Shown here piece after piece: positions 46,868 to 55,967 of a DNA stretch of 64,000 nucleotides. Every line of letters begins with the position of its first letter. Position 1 is the first letter of the stretch. The notes under the pieces were generated by a model. It worked only from the letters and a program-made list of their open reading frames with translations, searched no databases and was not told where the DNA came from. The stretch is from JAOABV01 sp039801465 (GTDB taxonomy: Bacteria; Hydrothermota; Tepidihabitantia; Tepidihabitantales; CAIPLT01), in NCBI GenBank assembly GCA_039801465.1, contig JBDRUT010000010.1:5435-69434 (forward strand), written 5' to 3'. The position numbers were made by a program, and so were the translations under genes.

Positions 46868-48028
46868 TTATTTGCTGATTTTATTAGCGTATTCTTTTGC
46901 CATTCGCTCATATTTGAATAAAGTTCTTAAATTCGGATTTTTAACATAAGGCATTTCTGCTACAACTCTTTTGATGATTTTCGGAATTGAGTTAAAATCA
47001 ATTTGTCCTTGTAAAAATTTAGTCACAGCGATTTCGTTAGCCGAATTATACACACAGGGTAGATTGCCGTCAAGAGATAAGACATCATAGGCTAATTGTA
47101 AAGCAGGAAATTTTTTTATATCCGGAGGATAGAATTCCAACTGTTTGATTTGAGTCAGGTCCAGACTTTTTACTAATGAGATTTTGCGATTGGGAAATGT
47201 TAAAGCATATTGGATACACAGCCTCATATCCGGAACCGCAAGTTGGGCGATTACGGAATTATCAACAAATTCAACCATTGAATGGACAATACTTTGAGGG
47301 TGAATCAGAACTTTAATCTTATCCGGTGGAATTTGAAAGAGTCTTGAAACTTCAATTACTTCTAGTCCTTTGTTCACTAAAGTTGCGGAATCAATTGTGT
47401 TCTTTTTGCCCATTTTCCAAATTGGATGGGATAGGGCTTGGCTTAGAGTAATTTTGCTTAGGTCTTTGCGATGAAAGAACGGTCCACCGGAAGCAGTGAT
47501 AATGACACTTTTCACTTGTTCAAGCTTATGGCCATAAAGACACTGGTGCAAACCTACTAATTCCGAATCAATTGGTAAAATCGGCGTATTATATTTTTTC
47601 TGCTTTTGTATAATAATTCTACCAAAACTGACCAGAAGTTCTTTTGTGGCTAAGGCGATGTGTTTCTGTTTTTCGATTGCTTTAAGTAGCGGTATAATTC
47701 CATCTGTGCCGGTCATCGCAAACACCACAACATCAATATTCTTGTTTTGAACAATATCTATTAATCCGCTGATGCCAACAAAAATTTTAATTTTCCTACC
47801 TAAGGACTTACTTTTTGATGTCAAGAGAGCAAAGAGTTCATCTTTATGCTTCTCGTCCCGAAGAGCAACAATCTCAGGTTGGGTTTGAATAATTTGATTG
47901 GCTAACAATTTATAATTGGCACCTGCAGCTAAGGCAAAGACTTTGAAATCAGACTTGAGATGGCGAATAACTTCTATCGTTGCTTTACCGATGGACCCGG
48001 TTGACCCCAAAATTGCGACATTTTTCAT
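46868..48028 (-). CDS. dxr: 1-deoxy-D-xylulose-5-phosphate reductoisomerase
   Basis: 386 residues. NADPH site ILGSTGSIGKATIEV, metal/substrate residues in PIDSELVGLHQCL, ITASGGPF and KMGKKNTIDSATLVNKGLEVIE. Converts DOXP to MEP, the committed step of the MEP isoprenoid pathway; the next enzyme IspD is encoded just upstream. Confidence 0.96.
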   Translation of the reverse strand: MKNVAILGSTGSIGKATIEVIRHLKSDFKVFALAAGANYKLLANQIIQTQPEIVALRDEKHKDELFALLTSKSKSLGRKIKIFVGISGLIDIVQNKNIDVVVFAMTGTDGIIPLLKAIEKQKHIALATKELLVSFGRIIIQKQKKYNTPILPIDSELVGLHQCLYGHKLEQVKSVIITASGGPFFHRKDLSKITLSQALSHPIWKMGKKNTIDSATLVNKGLEVIEVSRLFQIPPDKIKVLIHPQSIVHSMVEFVDNSVIAQLAVPDMRLCIQYALTFPNRKISLVKSLDLTQIKQLEFYPPDIKKFPALQLAYDVLSLDGNLPCVYNSANEIAVTKFLQGQIDFNSIPKIIKRVVAEMPYVKNPNLRTLFKYERMAKEYANKISK

Positions 48029-48148
48029 ATTAAAAATCTATTGATTAAATTATGTCCAAGAATGATAAAAAATTCTCGCATTATTTCTTTGTTTACAGTT
48101 TATTTATTTTAGTGTTTTACGCATCAAGGCACGAAGTCTTATCTGAGT

Positions 48149-48808
48149 TCAGATTAGGCATTTTACAATTCTTAAGTCCAGTGGGTCAGTGATCTTTAAG
48201 TTCTGTTTCAAACCGCGTATTGTATAGACTCTAAATTTTATTCTTTCTAATAATTGAGCGTCATCAGTAGCATAATATTTTTCTTGATATGCTTTCTTGT
48301 ATGCTCTTTTTAATAATCCAATTTCAAAGAACTGGGGAGTTTGGGCTAAAAATAGTTGAGAGCGGTCAAGGGTTCTTTGAACAAATCTCTTTCGGACAAT
48401 TTTTACTGTGTCTTGAATAGGAATAACTGGAATACAAGCCTTGTATTTTCGACAAGCCCTTAACCCCAATGTGATTAATTCCTTAGACAAACCAATCCTT
48501 ACCGCATCATGAATTGCGACATATCCTTTATCTGGTAGCACTTTTAACGCATTATAAACTGAATCCTGTCTTTTTTTACCACCAATAACAAGTTCTGTAA
48601 CTTTATTGAAATTATATTTCTTGACCAGTGCTTTTACTGCATTCAGGTGTTTTTTTAACACAACAACGATAATTTTATCAATATCAGATGATTGTTGGAA
48701 AACTCTAATTGCATAATACAGGATTGGTTTGCGTCTAACGGTTGCAAATTGTTTTTCTCTACCAAATCGCTTCCCTTTACCGGCAGCAAGAATAATTGCA
48801 TAATTCAT
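48149..48808 (-). CDS. ispD: 2-C-methyl-D-erythritol 4-phosphate cytidylyltransferase
   Basis: 219 residues. Nucleotide-binding IILAAGKGKRFGREKQF at the N-terminus, VAIHDAVRIGLS, QTPQFFEIGLLKRAY and ATDDAQLLE. Couples MEP to CTP in the MEP pathway with Dxr. I prefer ATG 48808 (MNYAIILAAG); a GTG at 48823 adds five residues. Lies between trpS and dxr with gaps of ~100 bases. Confidence 0.92.
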   Translation of the reverse strand: MNYAIILAAGKGKRFGREKQFATVRRKPILYYAIRVFQQSSDIDKIIVVVLKKHLNAVKALVKKYNFNKVTELVIGGKKRQDSVYNALKVLPDKGYVAIHDAVRIGLSKELITLGLRACRKYKACIPVIPIQDTVKIVRKRFVQRTLDRSQLFLAQTPQFFEIGLLKRAYKKAYQEKYYATDDAQLLERIKFRVYTIRGLKQNLKITDPLDLRIVKCLI

Positions 48809-48913
48809 TATTGGATTATTCACTAGTTGCCGAAGAACAAATTGCTAATTTATCTGTATCAGATTACTAATGATTGACAAGATTCCCAAGTCGGCAATCA
48901 CATTATAATATGT

Positions 48914-49918
48914 TTACCGATGAATCGGATAATCAATCTTAATCGCAGCACGAACTAATTCCATTGTCTTTTCAGCTTCTTGTTTTGCCCTTTTTGTTCC
49001 TTTTGAAAGTATTTCATTCAATCGGTCAATATCTTTCTCATATTCTGCTCTGCGTTGTCTTATCGGCTCAAGTAAATTATTGATTGCGGAAACCAATTTC
49101 TTCTTACAGGCAACACAACCAATCTTACCTTTTTTACAACTGTCTTCTAATTCGACAACAAATTCGGGATTAAAAACTTTTTGATAAGAAAAGATATTAC
49201 AAACTTCAGGATGTCCTGGGTCTGTAGCATGAATTCGAGCCGGGTCAGTAACTGCTTGATTAATACGTTCAGCAACTACATCTGGTGGGTCAGATAGATA
49301 AATACAATTGCCTAGACTTTTACTCATCTTCGCGTTACCATCCAGTCCCATTAATCGAGGAACATTTGAGACCAATGCTTCTGGTTCAATTAATACTGGT
49401 GCATATAGTTCATTAAATCGGCGAACAATTTTCCGAGTCAACTCAATATGAGGTAGTTGGTCAGCACCAACCGGCACAAGGTGTGCTCGGCAAAAAGTAA
49501 TATCTGCTGCTTGACTTATAGGATAACCGAGAAATCCATAAGGTTTGCGATGCTCAAAGCCATACTGTTTGGCTTCAGTCTTAATTGTCGGATTATGGGA
49601 CAGGACATTGATTGAAACCAGCATTGAATAAAAGACAGTTAACTCGGCAATTTCAGGTATTTGAGATTGGATAAATATCGTGCTGACATTTGGGTCAACA
49701 CCACAAGCCAAATTATCTAATAGCACATTATAAACATCTTGTTTTAACCGTTCCGGATGCTCGAAATTAGTAGTCAGGGCTTGGACATCCGCAATAATAA
49801 TAAAAGTATCATAATCATATTGAAGTTTCACCCGATTCATTACTGAGCCAACATAATGGCCTAAGTGTAAAGGACCTGTTGGCCGGTCACCAGTTAAAAT
49901 CCGTTTTTTTTGTTCCAT
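48914..49918 (-). CDS. trpS: Tryptophanyl-tRNA synthetase
   Basis: 334 residues, usual bacterial length. Class I signatures TGPLHLGHYVGS (HIGH) and GNAKMSKSLG (KMSKS), plus GADQLPHIELTR. Charges tRNA-Trp. GCVACKKKLVSAI near the C-terminus keeps a Cys pair. First gene after the promoter at 49990-50018. Confidence 0.96.
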   Translation of the reverse strand: MEQKKRILTGDRPTGPLHLGHYVGSVMNRVKLQYDYDTFIIIADVQALTTNFEHPERLKQDVYNVLLDNLACGVDPNVSTIFIQSQIPEIAELTVFYSMLVSINVLSHNPTIKTEAKQYGFEHRKPYGFLGYPISQAADITFCRAHLVPVGADQLPHIELTRKIVRRFNELYAPVLIEPEALVSNVPRLMGLDGNAKMSKSLGNCIYLSDPPDVVAERINQAVTDPARIHATDPGHPEVCNIFSYQKVFNPEFVVELEDSCKKGKIGCVACKKKLVSAINNLLEPIRQRRAEYEKDIDRLNEILSKGTKRAKQEAEKTMELVRAAIKIDYPIHR

Positions 49919-49989
49919 AATATTTAAGCTCTAAATACAATAAAATAAGTTTCTCAGCACAGCAAAAAGTTTGTCTAACTTTGCATAGA

Positions 49990-50018
49990 ATTATATTTAA
50001 CAAACCCTAAAAAGTCAA
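49990..50018 (-). promoter_or_regulatory. Promoter of trpS-ispD-dxr-rseP
   Basis: Minus strand TTGACT, 17-base spacer, TATAAT; leader about 65 bases. No T-box or terminator-type leader seen. Confidence 0.65.
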
Positions 50019-50157
50019 TTATCAATTGCATTTTTCACGCGGTATATTCGCTTCTAAAGAAAACAAAAATACTACAAGAGCATTGATTGTAAAATAGCAA
50101 AGAGCGGATAATGTCGTTTCATATATTCGCTCGTTTTGAGTGTTAGTGTGTAAAGTC

Positions 50158-50186
50158 TTGACTAAGATGATAAAAATAAATAGTAT
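50158..50186 (+). promoter_or_regulatory. Promoter of the PTS gene group
   Basis: TTGACT, 17-base spacer, TAGTAT, with a leader of ~18 bases before ATG 50211. Confidence 0.55.
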
Positions 50187-50210
50187 TTAATTGACGATAT
50201 CGCTATTAAT

Positions 50211-50690
50211 ATGAACTTTATCATTCGCGTTGATGACCGATTAATTCATGGGCAAGTAACTGCTGGTTGGATTAGGCCTTTAGCAATTGAACGAATCGTT
50301 TTAGCAAATGATACAGTGGCAAATGATGAATGGGAGCGGGAAATTTATACATTAGCCGTTCCACCTGAGATTGAATTAAAAATTGAAACTATCGAAAAAA
50401 CCATAGATTTACTTAAAAATAGCCAAGACAATAAAAAGACGATGGTCTTAGTGAACTCACTTAAAGATGCATTAAGAATTGTTGAAGGTGGTATAAGTGT
50501 TGAGAAACTCAACATTGGTGGTTTGCACTATCAGGAAGGCAAAAAGGCATTCGCCAACTATATTTTCCTATCAGATGAAGATGTCGAATATGCGAAAAGA
50601 ATCATTGACTATGGTGTTAAATTAGAAGGTCGAGAGATTCCCGGTGCACCAGTCATCAATCTTAATGAATTAATTAAAAAGGCACAATGA
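50211..50690 (+). CDS. PTS mannose/fructose/sorbose-family EIIB
   Basis: 159 residues. FIIRVDDRLIHGQVTAGW carries the phosphorylated His (His13) of the mannose-family EIIB, and GAPVINLNELIKKAQ ends the protein. Passes phosphate from EIIA to sugar entering through EIIC/EIID. Two diverged tandem copies of its last ~15 codons follow it. Confidence 0.92.
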   Translation: MNFIIRVDDRLIHGQVTAGWIRPLAIERIVLANDTVANDEWEREIYTLAVPPEIELKIETIEKTIDLLKNSQDNKKTMVLVNSLKDALRIVEGGISVEKLNIGGLHYQEGKKAFANYIFLSDEDVEYAKRIIDYGVKLEGREIPGAPVINLNELIKKAQ

Positions 50691-50748
50691 TAAGCGACTA
50701 TCAGGAAGAGATATTTAATATGATAAACGAAGCACAAAATATAAGACA

Positions 50749-50787
50749 GCACTATTCTTTGAACTTAGTGAATTACAAAAAGTGTAA
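50749..50787 (+). pseudogene. Echo 1 of the EIIB 3' end
   Basis: Reads ALFFELSELQKV-stop against APVINLNELIKKAQ-stop. The better preserved second copy lies 100 bases further on. Confidence 0.45.
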
Positions 50788-50848
50788 CGATAAATGATTA
50801 TTAAGAAAAGATACCAATATGATAAACGAAGCACAAAATATTATGATA

Positions 50849-50893
50849 ACACCATTCTTTGAAATTAATGAATTAGTAAAAAATTTCCGATGA
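50849..50893 (+). pseudogene. Echo 2 of the EIIB 3' end
   Basis: Reads TPFFEINELVKNFR-stop against APVINLNELIKKAQ-stop, and the DNA after the stop (TGATAAGC) also matches that after the EIIB stop. Not preceded by a gene body. Confidence 0.6.
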
Positions 50894-50993
50894 TAAGCAA
50901 TCTAATTCCAAACACTTACTACCAACTACGACGGAATCGACTATTATGTCTTAAACCTAAGCAGGATATTCTGTAAAAGGTATCGATTTTCAA

Positions 50994-51704
50994 ATGATAA
51001 TCACATTAATTTTATTGTGTTTAGTTGGTGCGATTGTATTATTAGATAAGCAGGCAATTGGTGAATTTGGTATCTCACAACCAATTATTGCCAGCCCGTT
51101 AATTGGACTTATCTTTGGTGAATTCGAAGTTGGTCTTTTTTTAGGAACCGCTTTACAATTGGTTTGGATTGGTGCTTTGCCTTTGGGTGCCAAAGAACCA
51201 ACAGATAATCAAAGTGCTGGCGTCGTCGCAATTAGTAGTTTTTTGCTCGCTAAGAAATTGAATATATCTGTAGAAGCAGAAAAACTAATGTTTGTTGGTC
51301 TATTATTGGGCAGTATTGCAAGTCTATTAGGTCAATTTAGTAGTCAGTTATTGAAACGTATCAACAATCATCTTTTTCTGAAAGCGGCTCAGGACTTTGA
51401 AGACCATAATATTATTACTAACCATCTTATGGGACTGTTAACTTTCTTTTTGAGAAACTTTATTTTAATTTTGTTTTTCCAGATAATAGTGATTGCTTTT
51501 GCACCGTTTATCAGGCTACTGCCCCAATTCAGTATTTCCGAACTCATTGCACTTCCTTTAGGTATTGGTATTGCTGGCATTGCTCGGCTTGTAATTATAC
51601 CTTTTCGTCTTGCCTTGCGTGAACTCCGTTATAATAAACAAATAATTTTTAGTATCTTAGGTATGATTACTGGATTTATTTTATGGATTATCATAAAACT
51701 ATAA
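50994..51704 (+). CDS. PTS mannose-family EIIC (membrane)
   Basis: 236 residues, strongly hydrophobic with about six helices. LDKQAIGEFGISQPIIASPL and LALQLVWIG-like (FLGTALQLVWIGALPLGA) plus the block PTDNQSAGVVAIS are typical of EIIC of the mannose/sorbose family. Forms the sugar channel with EIID. Acceptor sugar not predictable. Confidence 0.85.
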   Translation: MIITLILLCLVGAIVLLDKQAIGEFGISQPIIASPLIGLIFGEFEVGLFLGTALQLVWIGALPLGAKEPTDNQSAGVVAISSFLLAKKLNISVEAEKLMFVGLLLGSIASLLGQFSSQLLKRINNHLFLKAAQDFEDHNIITNHLMGLLTFFLRNFILILFFQIIVIAFAPFIRLLPQFSISELIALPLGIGIAGIARLVIIPFRLALRELRYNKQIIFSILGMITGFILWIIIKL

Positions 51705-51774
51705 TCCGAGAACGTTATACGGATCAGATATCGGTTGCAATAAGCATTATTTTTACTATCTGTCAAAATTGCTT

Positions 51775-52539
51775 ATGACTAATTGGGAAGCGATAAAAGG
51801 ACTTATCACTCTATTTTTCCTGCAAACTTCTTGGTCATATGCGGGAAAACAGACATTAGGATTTCTTTATGCGTGGATTTCTTTAACCAGAACTTCGGCT
51901 CAAGAGAAAAGAGATTTGAAGAACTTGGTTGGTAAAAAAACTGGTTTTAACACCAACCCTTATTGTGCTGGATTACTTTTAGGCATAGCATTAAATAATG
52001 AAGCCAATATTGCTAAAGAATGGTTTGTTACGCTTCAACACATCTTGGGTGGATTGGGTGACGAATTCTTCTGGCGCACTTTAAGGCCTTTATTGTTGGC
52101 ATTGGTAACCTTATTTCTTATCTTGGGCTACTATCAAAACAAATTAAACATCTATTCAATTGGAATATTTAAATTCGCTCCTTTGTTGTTTTTAATACCA
52201 TATGTAATAATAACTCAAAGAGTAAGACTCAAGGGATTGATTGATGGGGTTCGTTACGGACAGAAAGCAACTGTCTTTTTGAATGAATTGCGGAAATCAT
52301 TGACAGTTTTATACCATATTTTAGCATATATTCTTGGTGTATTAATAGTACTTTTACCGCCAATTGCTTCTTATAGTTTATCATCACCAATTGCGACAAT
52401 TACTTCAGGTTTATTATTTACTTTTATTGTTCTATTACTATTTGCTCTTATCTTCGGTCTTTTACGAAGTGACCGTAGAGCATCTTACCTATTAATTGCT
52501 GGACTCTTGATTTTTTTGATAATTAAGGTAATATTATGA
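51775..52539 (+). CDS. PTS mannose-family EIID (membrane)
   Basis: 254 residues. TLFFLQTSWSYAGKQTLGFLYAW, then GKKTGFNTNPYCAGLLLGIAL and HILGGLGDEFFWRTLRPLL match EIID, with C-terminal helices. Works with EIIC. ATG 51775 is preferred to the TTG two codons earlier. Confidence 0.85.
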   Translation: MTNWEAIKGLITLFFLQTSWSYAGKQTLGFLYAWISLTRTSAQEKRDLKNLVGKKTGFNTNPYCAGLLLGIALNNEANIAKEWFVTLQHILGGLGDEFFWRTLRPLLLALVTLFLILGYYQNKLNIYSIGIFKFAPLLFLIPYVIITQRVRLKGLIDGVRYGQKATVFLNELRKSLTVLYHILAYILGVLIVLLPPIASYSLSSPIATITSGLLFTFIVLLLFALIFGLLRSDRRASYLLIAGLLIFLIIKVIL

Positions 52540-52635
52540 GTAAGATTCTAAGAAATGTCATTATTGTCATCGGCGCGACAAGCACTAAATTTATTTTGTG
52601 GTTTTAACAATAATAAACAATTTTTTTTGAACAAT

Positions 52636-52896
52636 ATGATAACGGAAACGATAATCATAAAAAATGAAGTTGGACTTCATGCACGACCGGCAGCACAATT
52701 TGTAAAGGTCGCCGAGAAATTTGCCTCAAAAGTAAGATTATGTAAAGACGGCGTTTGGGTTAATGGCAAAAGTGTTTTAGGAATTTTAACTCTAGCTGCA
52801 GAAAAAGGTAGCCAGGTAATTTTAGAAGTTGATGGTCAAGACGAACAAGAAGCACTGGTGGAGTTAAAAAAAATATTAGAAGGTGTTAATGATTAG
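52636..52896 (+). CDS. ptsH: Phosphocarrier protein HPr
   Basis: 86 residues. GLHARPAA with phospho-His15 and KSVLGIL with Ser46, the regulatory site targeted by HPr kinase in organisms that have one. Transfers phosphate from EI to EIIA. The frame runs back to 52555, but ATG 52636 gives the standard N-terminus. Nine bases before EI. Confidence 0.95.
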   Translation: MITETIIIKNEVGLHARPAAQFVKVAEKFASKVRLCKDGVWVNGKSVLGILTLAAEKGSQVILEVDGQDEQEALVELKKILEGVND

Positions 52897-52905
52897 AAGG
52901 TATTA

Positions 52906-54702
52906 ATGACTAAAAAAGAATTAATTCTTCGTGGTATTCCAGTATCACCAGGATTTGCAATTGGTAAGATATTTATTTATAAGCGCTTCATTCCGAGTTA
53001 TCGAGAAAGAGAAATTAGTGACAATGAGATAAAGACCGAAGTTTCTCGCTTTAAGAAAGCAATTCACGAAACCGAGCAAGAACTTAAAGTTCTCCAGAAT
53101 GAAATTCGCCAGGAAATGGGAACCGACTTAGCTGAATTGATTTCATTACAAATTTCTTTGCTTAATGACCAAGAACTAATTGACGGAACAATTAAATTCA
53201 TTGAAACCAAGAAGCGAAACGCAGAATTCGCCTATTCCGAAGTATTGAAAAAATACCTGATACCGCTTAATGATGCCAAAACGCCATTTTTCAAAGAACG
53301 ATTAGCTGATATTATTGATGTTTCCACGCGGGTGATGCGAAATATTTCCGGTGAACCCCTACCTTCAATTCACGAGATTCAGCCTGGGTCAATTCTTGTA
53401 TGCCATGACCTATTGCCATCTGAAGCTGCACTCTTAGATCGCGAACGCATTGCTGGTGTTGCTACTGAAGTTGGTGGCAAAACTTCACACACCGCAATTA
53501 TGACTAAAGGGAAAGAAATTCCTGCTGTGGTCGGAATCGAACATCTCATGAAATCAGTGGCTCAACTTGCTAGTCGTATACCTGCTTCAGATGTTATCCT
53601 TGATGGTTCTCGTGGTCTTTTAATTATCGAGCCTACGGAAAAGCGAGTCAGTTTCTACAAGAAAGAACTGGAAAGTATTCAAAAACAACGCAGTTATCTT
53701 GCAACCCTTAAAGAATCAGAATCTTCAACTTTGGATGGTAAGTATATTGATATTTCTGCTAATATTGAATTTGTTGCCGAAACTTTAACCGCATTAGAAC
53801 ACGGTGCTCGTGGCGTTGGACTTTTTAGAACCGAATATCTGTATTTAGCCAAAAGAGGACCGGTATCTGAAGATGAACAGACTTTAATATATTCAGATGT
53901 TGCGGATAAGATGAAACCTTATCCAGTTATCATCCGAACCTTTGATTTTGGTGGTGATAAACTAATACCGGGATATTTTGAATCTAATCCATTTTTAGGA
54001 TGGCGCGCAATTCGGCTATGTTTTGATAACATTGAGCTTTTCTTAAATCAAATAAAAGCAATTTTACGAGCCGGGACTAAAGGTAATGTGAAACTAATGT
54101 TGCCGATGGTTTCTAGTATTGAAGAACTAAGAAAAGCAAAATCAATTATTGAACAAGCCAAAAATGAATTGAAAAGTAAAAACATTCCATTTGACCCAAA
54201 TCTTGATGTTGGCATAATGGTAGAAACTCCGGCTTGTGCCTTGCTTGCGGAACAATTTGCCCAAGAATGTAACTTCTTCTCAATCGGTTCAAATGATTTG
54301 ACTCAATACACTTTAGCAGTTGACCGAGATAATGACCGGGTGGCTAAACTCTATGACCATTTACATCCTGCAGTATTAAAATTAATTAAACTGACAATTG
54401 ATGCAGCTCATAAAAATGGCATTTGGGTTGGATTATGTGGTGAATTTGCATCTGACCCTTTAGGCATTATTCTTCTTGTTGGACTGGGTATTGATGAACT
54501 ATCAATGGTGCCATTTGCGATTCCGATGGCAAAGAAGATTATTCGGAGCATCGATTTTACTGTCGTTAAAGAGATTGCCCAACAAGCCTTAAATCTGGCA
54601 ACGCCCAAAGAAATCAATGATTTTATTCAGGATAGTATGAAAACTAAGTTCCCGGATTTGGCAAAATTTTTCGCAACTATGCAAAAACAGAACCAAACAT
54701 AA
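52906..54702 (+). CDS. ptsI: PTS enzyme I (phosphoenolpyruvate-protein phosphotransferase)
   Basis: 598 residues, full length. Helical HPr-binding domain, phosphohistidine domain with GGKTSHTAIM (His195), and PEP-binding barrel (GLFRTEYLYL, MVETPACALLAEQF, FSIGSNDLTQYTLAVDRDN, GLCGEFASDP). Starts the PTS phosphate relay from PEP. Immediately follows HPr. Confidence 0.97.
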   Translation: MTKKELILRGIPVSPGFAIGKIFIYKRFIPSYREREISDNEIKTEVSRFKKAIHETEQELKVLQNEIRQEMGTDLAELISLQISLLNDQELIDGTIKFIETKKRNAEFAYSEVLKKYLIPLNDAKTPFFKERLADIIDVSTRVMRNISGEPLPSIHEIQPGSILVCHDLLPSEAALLDRERIAGVATEVGGKTSHTAIMTKGKEIPAVVGIEHLMKSVAQLASRIPASDVILDGSRGLLIIEPTEKRVSFYKKELESIQKQRSYLATLKESESSTLDGKYIDISANIEFVAETLTALEHGARGVGLFRTEYLYLAKRGPVSEDEQTLIYSDVADKMKPYPVIIRTFDFGGDKLIPGYFESNPFLGWRAIRLCFDNIELFLNQIKAILRAGTKGNVKLMLPMVSSIEELRKAKSIIEQAKNELKSKNIPFDPNLDVGIMVETPACALLAEQFAQECNFFSIGSNDLTQYTLAVDRDNDRVAKLYDHLHPAVLKLIKLTIDAAHKNGIWVGLCGEFASDPLGIILLVGLGIDELSMVPFAIPMAKKIIRSIDFTVVKEIAQQALNLATPKEINDFIQDSMKTKFPDLAKFFATMQKQNQT

Positions 54703-54766
54703 AATGCGATATGAATATAGTAGACTTTTTTACCATTGCTATTTAGAAATTAATCTTCTGTCTATT

Positions 54767-54856
54767 ATGTTGAAAGAAATGTTTAGGCTAATCTATACTT
54801 TACCTGAACAGATAAACATAAAATGCTATCAAAACAAAGGAAAATACTTGAAGTAG
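54767..54856 (+). pseudogene. Echo of the SIS-isomerase 5' end
   Basis: A 29-codon ORF reads MLKEMFRLIYTLPEQI against MKEMFRLIYNLPEQI of the gene at 54901. Six codon changes in the matching block are silent (ctt/cta, cta/tta, ccc/cct, gag/gaa, caa/cag, att/ata) and one changes Asn to Thr. It then drifts and stops 44 bases before the real ATG. Confidence 0.7.
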
Positions 54857-54900
54857 ACTTTAAATTCGAGAACCTAATGTCTTGAGCCGGCAAAACTACT

Positions 54901-55917
54901 ATGAAAGAAATGTTTAGGCTTATCTATAATCTACCCGAGCAAATTCAAGACGCATATAATATTGTGCAAAAGTATAAGTTTAGTTCTAAACTCTTATTTC
55001 AACCAGCAAATATCGTAATTTCTGGAATGGGTGGTTCAGGCATTGGTGGCGAAATTATAAAAAGTCTCTTTTTAGATAGTCTGGATATTCCCATTATTAT
55101 CTCTAAGGATTATACTTTACCGGCCTATATTCAAAAACAGAGTTTAGTTTTTGTAGTCAGTTATTCAGGAAATACTGAAGAGACGATTGAAAGTTTTAAT
55201 TTAGCACTTAAACGTCGTTGTCGAATCGTTGCTATTACTAGTGGCGGTAAATTATTAGAATTATGCAAAAAATACAAAATAGATTGTATTCAAATTCCAA
55301 CTGGCTTACCACCACGCTCAGCAATTGGGTATCTCTTTTTTTCTCAGTTAATTACGCTTGCTAAAATTGGCGTAATCAAAAATATGACTAAAGATATTAA
55401 AGAGACAATTGACACGCTATTGACCAATCGAAGAAAATATAATGTTCAGGCAAGAATTTTTACTCAACAATTGCTCAATACCTTACCAATTATCTATGCG
55501 ACCAGTAGTCTTTTTACACCAGTTGCACTTCGTTGGCAGGCTCAGTTTAATGAAAATGGTAAGATTTTTTGTCACAGTAATGTATTTCCGGAATTGAATC
55601 ACAATGAAATTGTCGGTATTACCGGATTAAAAAATGCTTCTCAGCCATACTATTTTTTAGTTCTTATTGATAATAAAGCGCATCCCCGAAATTTACTACG
55701 AGTCGATTTGACCTTAAGGATTATCAAGTCTAATGTAACTAATGTTAAATCTAAAAAATTTTATGCGGACGGCAAGTCAGATTTAGCCCGGATTTTTTCC
55801 TTAATAATGCAAGGTGATTTGATTAGTTTTTATTTAGCGTATCTTCGTAATATTGACCCAATGCCGGTTTTAGCAATTGATGAACTGAAAAGAATGCTAG
55901 CCACGAAAAGCAAGTAA
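54901..55917 (+). CDS. Bifunctional phosphoglucose/phosphomannose isomerase (SIS family)
   Basis: 338 residues. SIS domains with NIVISGMGGSGIGGEI, FVVSYSGNTEETIESF and GLPPRSAIGYLF, and the C-terminal PGI/PMI helix FCHSNVFPELNHNEIVG with the catalytic Glu/His. Interconverts glucose-6-P or mannose-6-P with fructose-6-P. Following the PTS genes, it can channel PTS-derived mannose-6-P into glycolysis or sugar-nucleotide synthesis by the next gene. Confidence 0.88.
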   Translation: MKEMFRLIYNLPEQIQDAYNIVQKYKFSSKLLFQPANIVISGMGGSGIGGEIIKSLFLDSLDIPIIISKDYTLPAYIQKQSLVFVVSYSGNTEETIESFNLALKRRCRIVAITSGGKLLELCKKYKIDCIQIPTGLPPRSAIGYLFFSQLITLAKIGVIKNMTKDIKETIDTLLTNRRKYNVQARIFTQQLLNTLPIIYATSSLFTPVALRWQAQFNENGKIFCHSNVFPELNHNEIVGITGLKNASQPYYFLVLIDNKAHPRNLLRVDLTLRIIKSNVTNVKSKKFYADGKSDLARIFSLIMQGDLISFYLAYLRNIDPMPVLAIDELKRMLATKSK

Positions 55918-55967
55918 AAAAATTATTTGCAGAATTTTTAGCAGTTAATACAAAGAAAGGATAGTTT

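Larger units (their letters stand above)
50689..50893 (+). repeat. 99-bp tandem duplication downstream of EIIB
   Basis: ATGATAAACGAAGCACAAAA occurs at 50720 and 50819, preceded each time by a GATAAG/GATAAA block and followed by TTCTTTGAA. Each unit ends in a diverged copy of the EIIB 3' end. Short ORFs (25 and 24 codons) start at the two ATGs; without ribosome sites. Confidence 0.7.

Noticed and set aside
54703..54766. 3' echo of ptsI
   Set aside because: Only DFFTIA against KFFATM over six residues in AT-rich DNA; not convincing.
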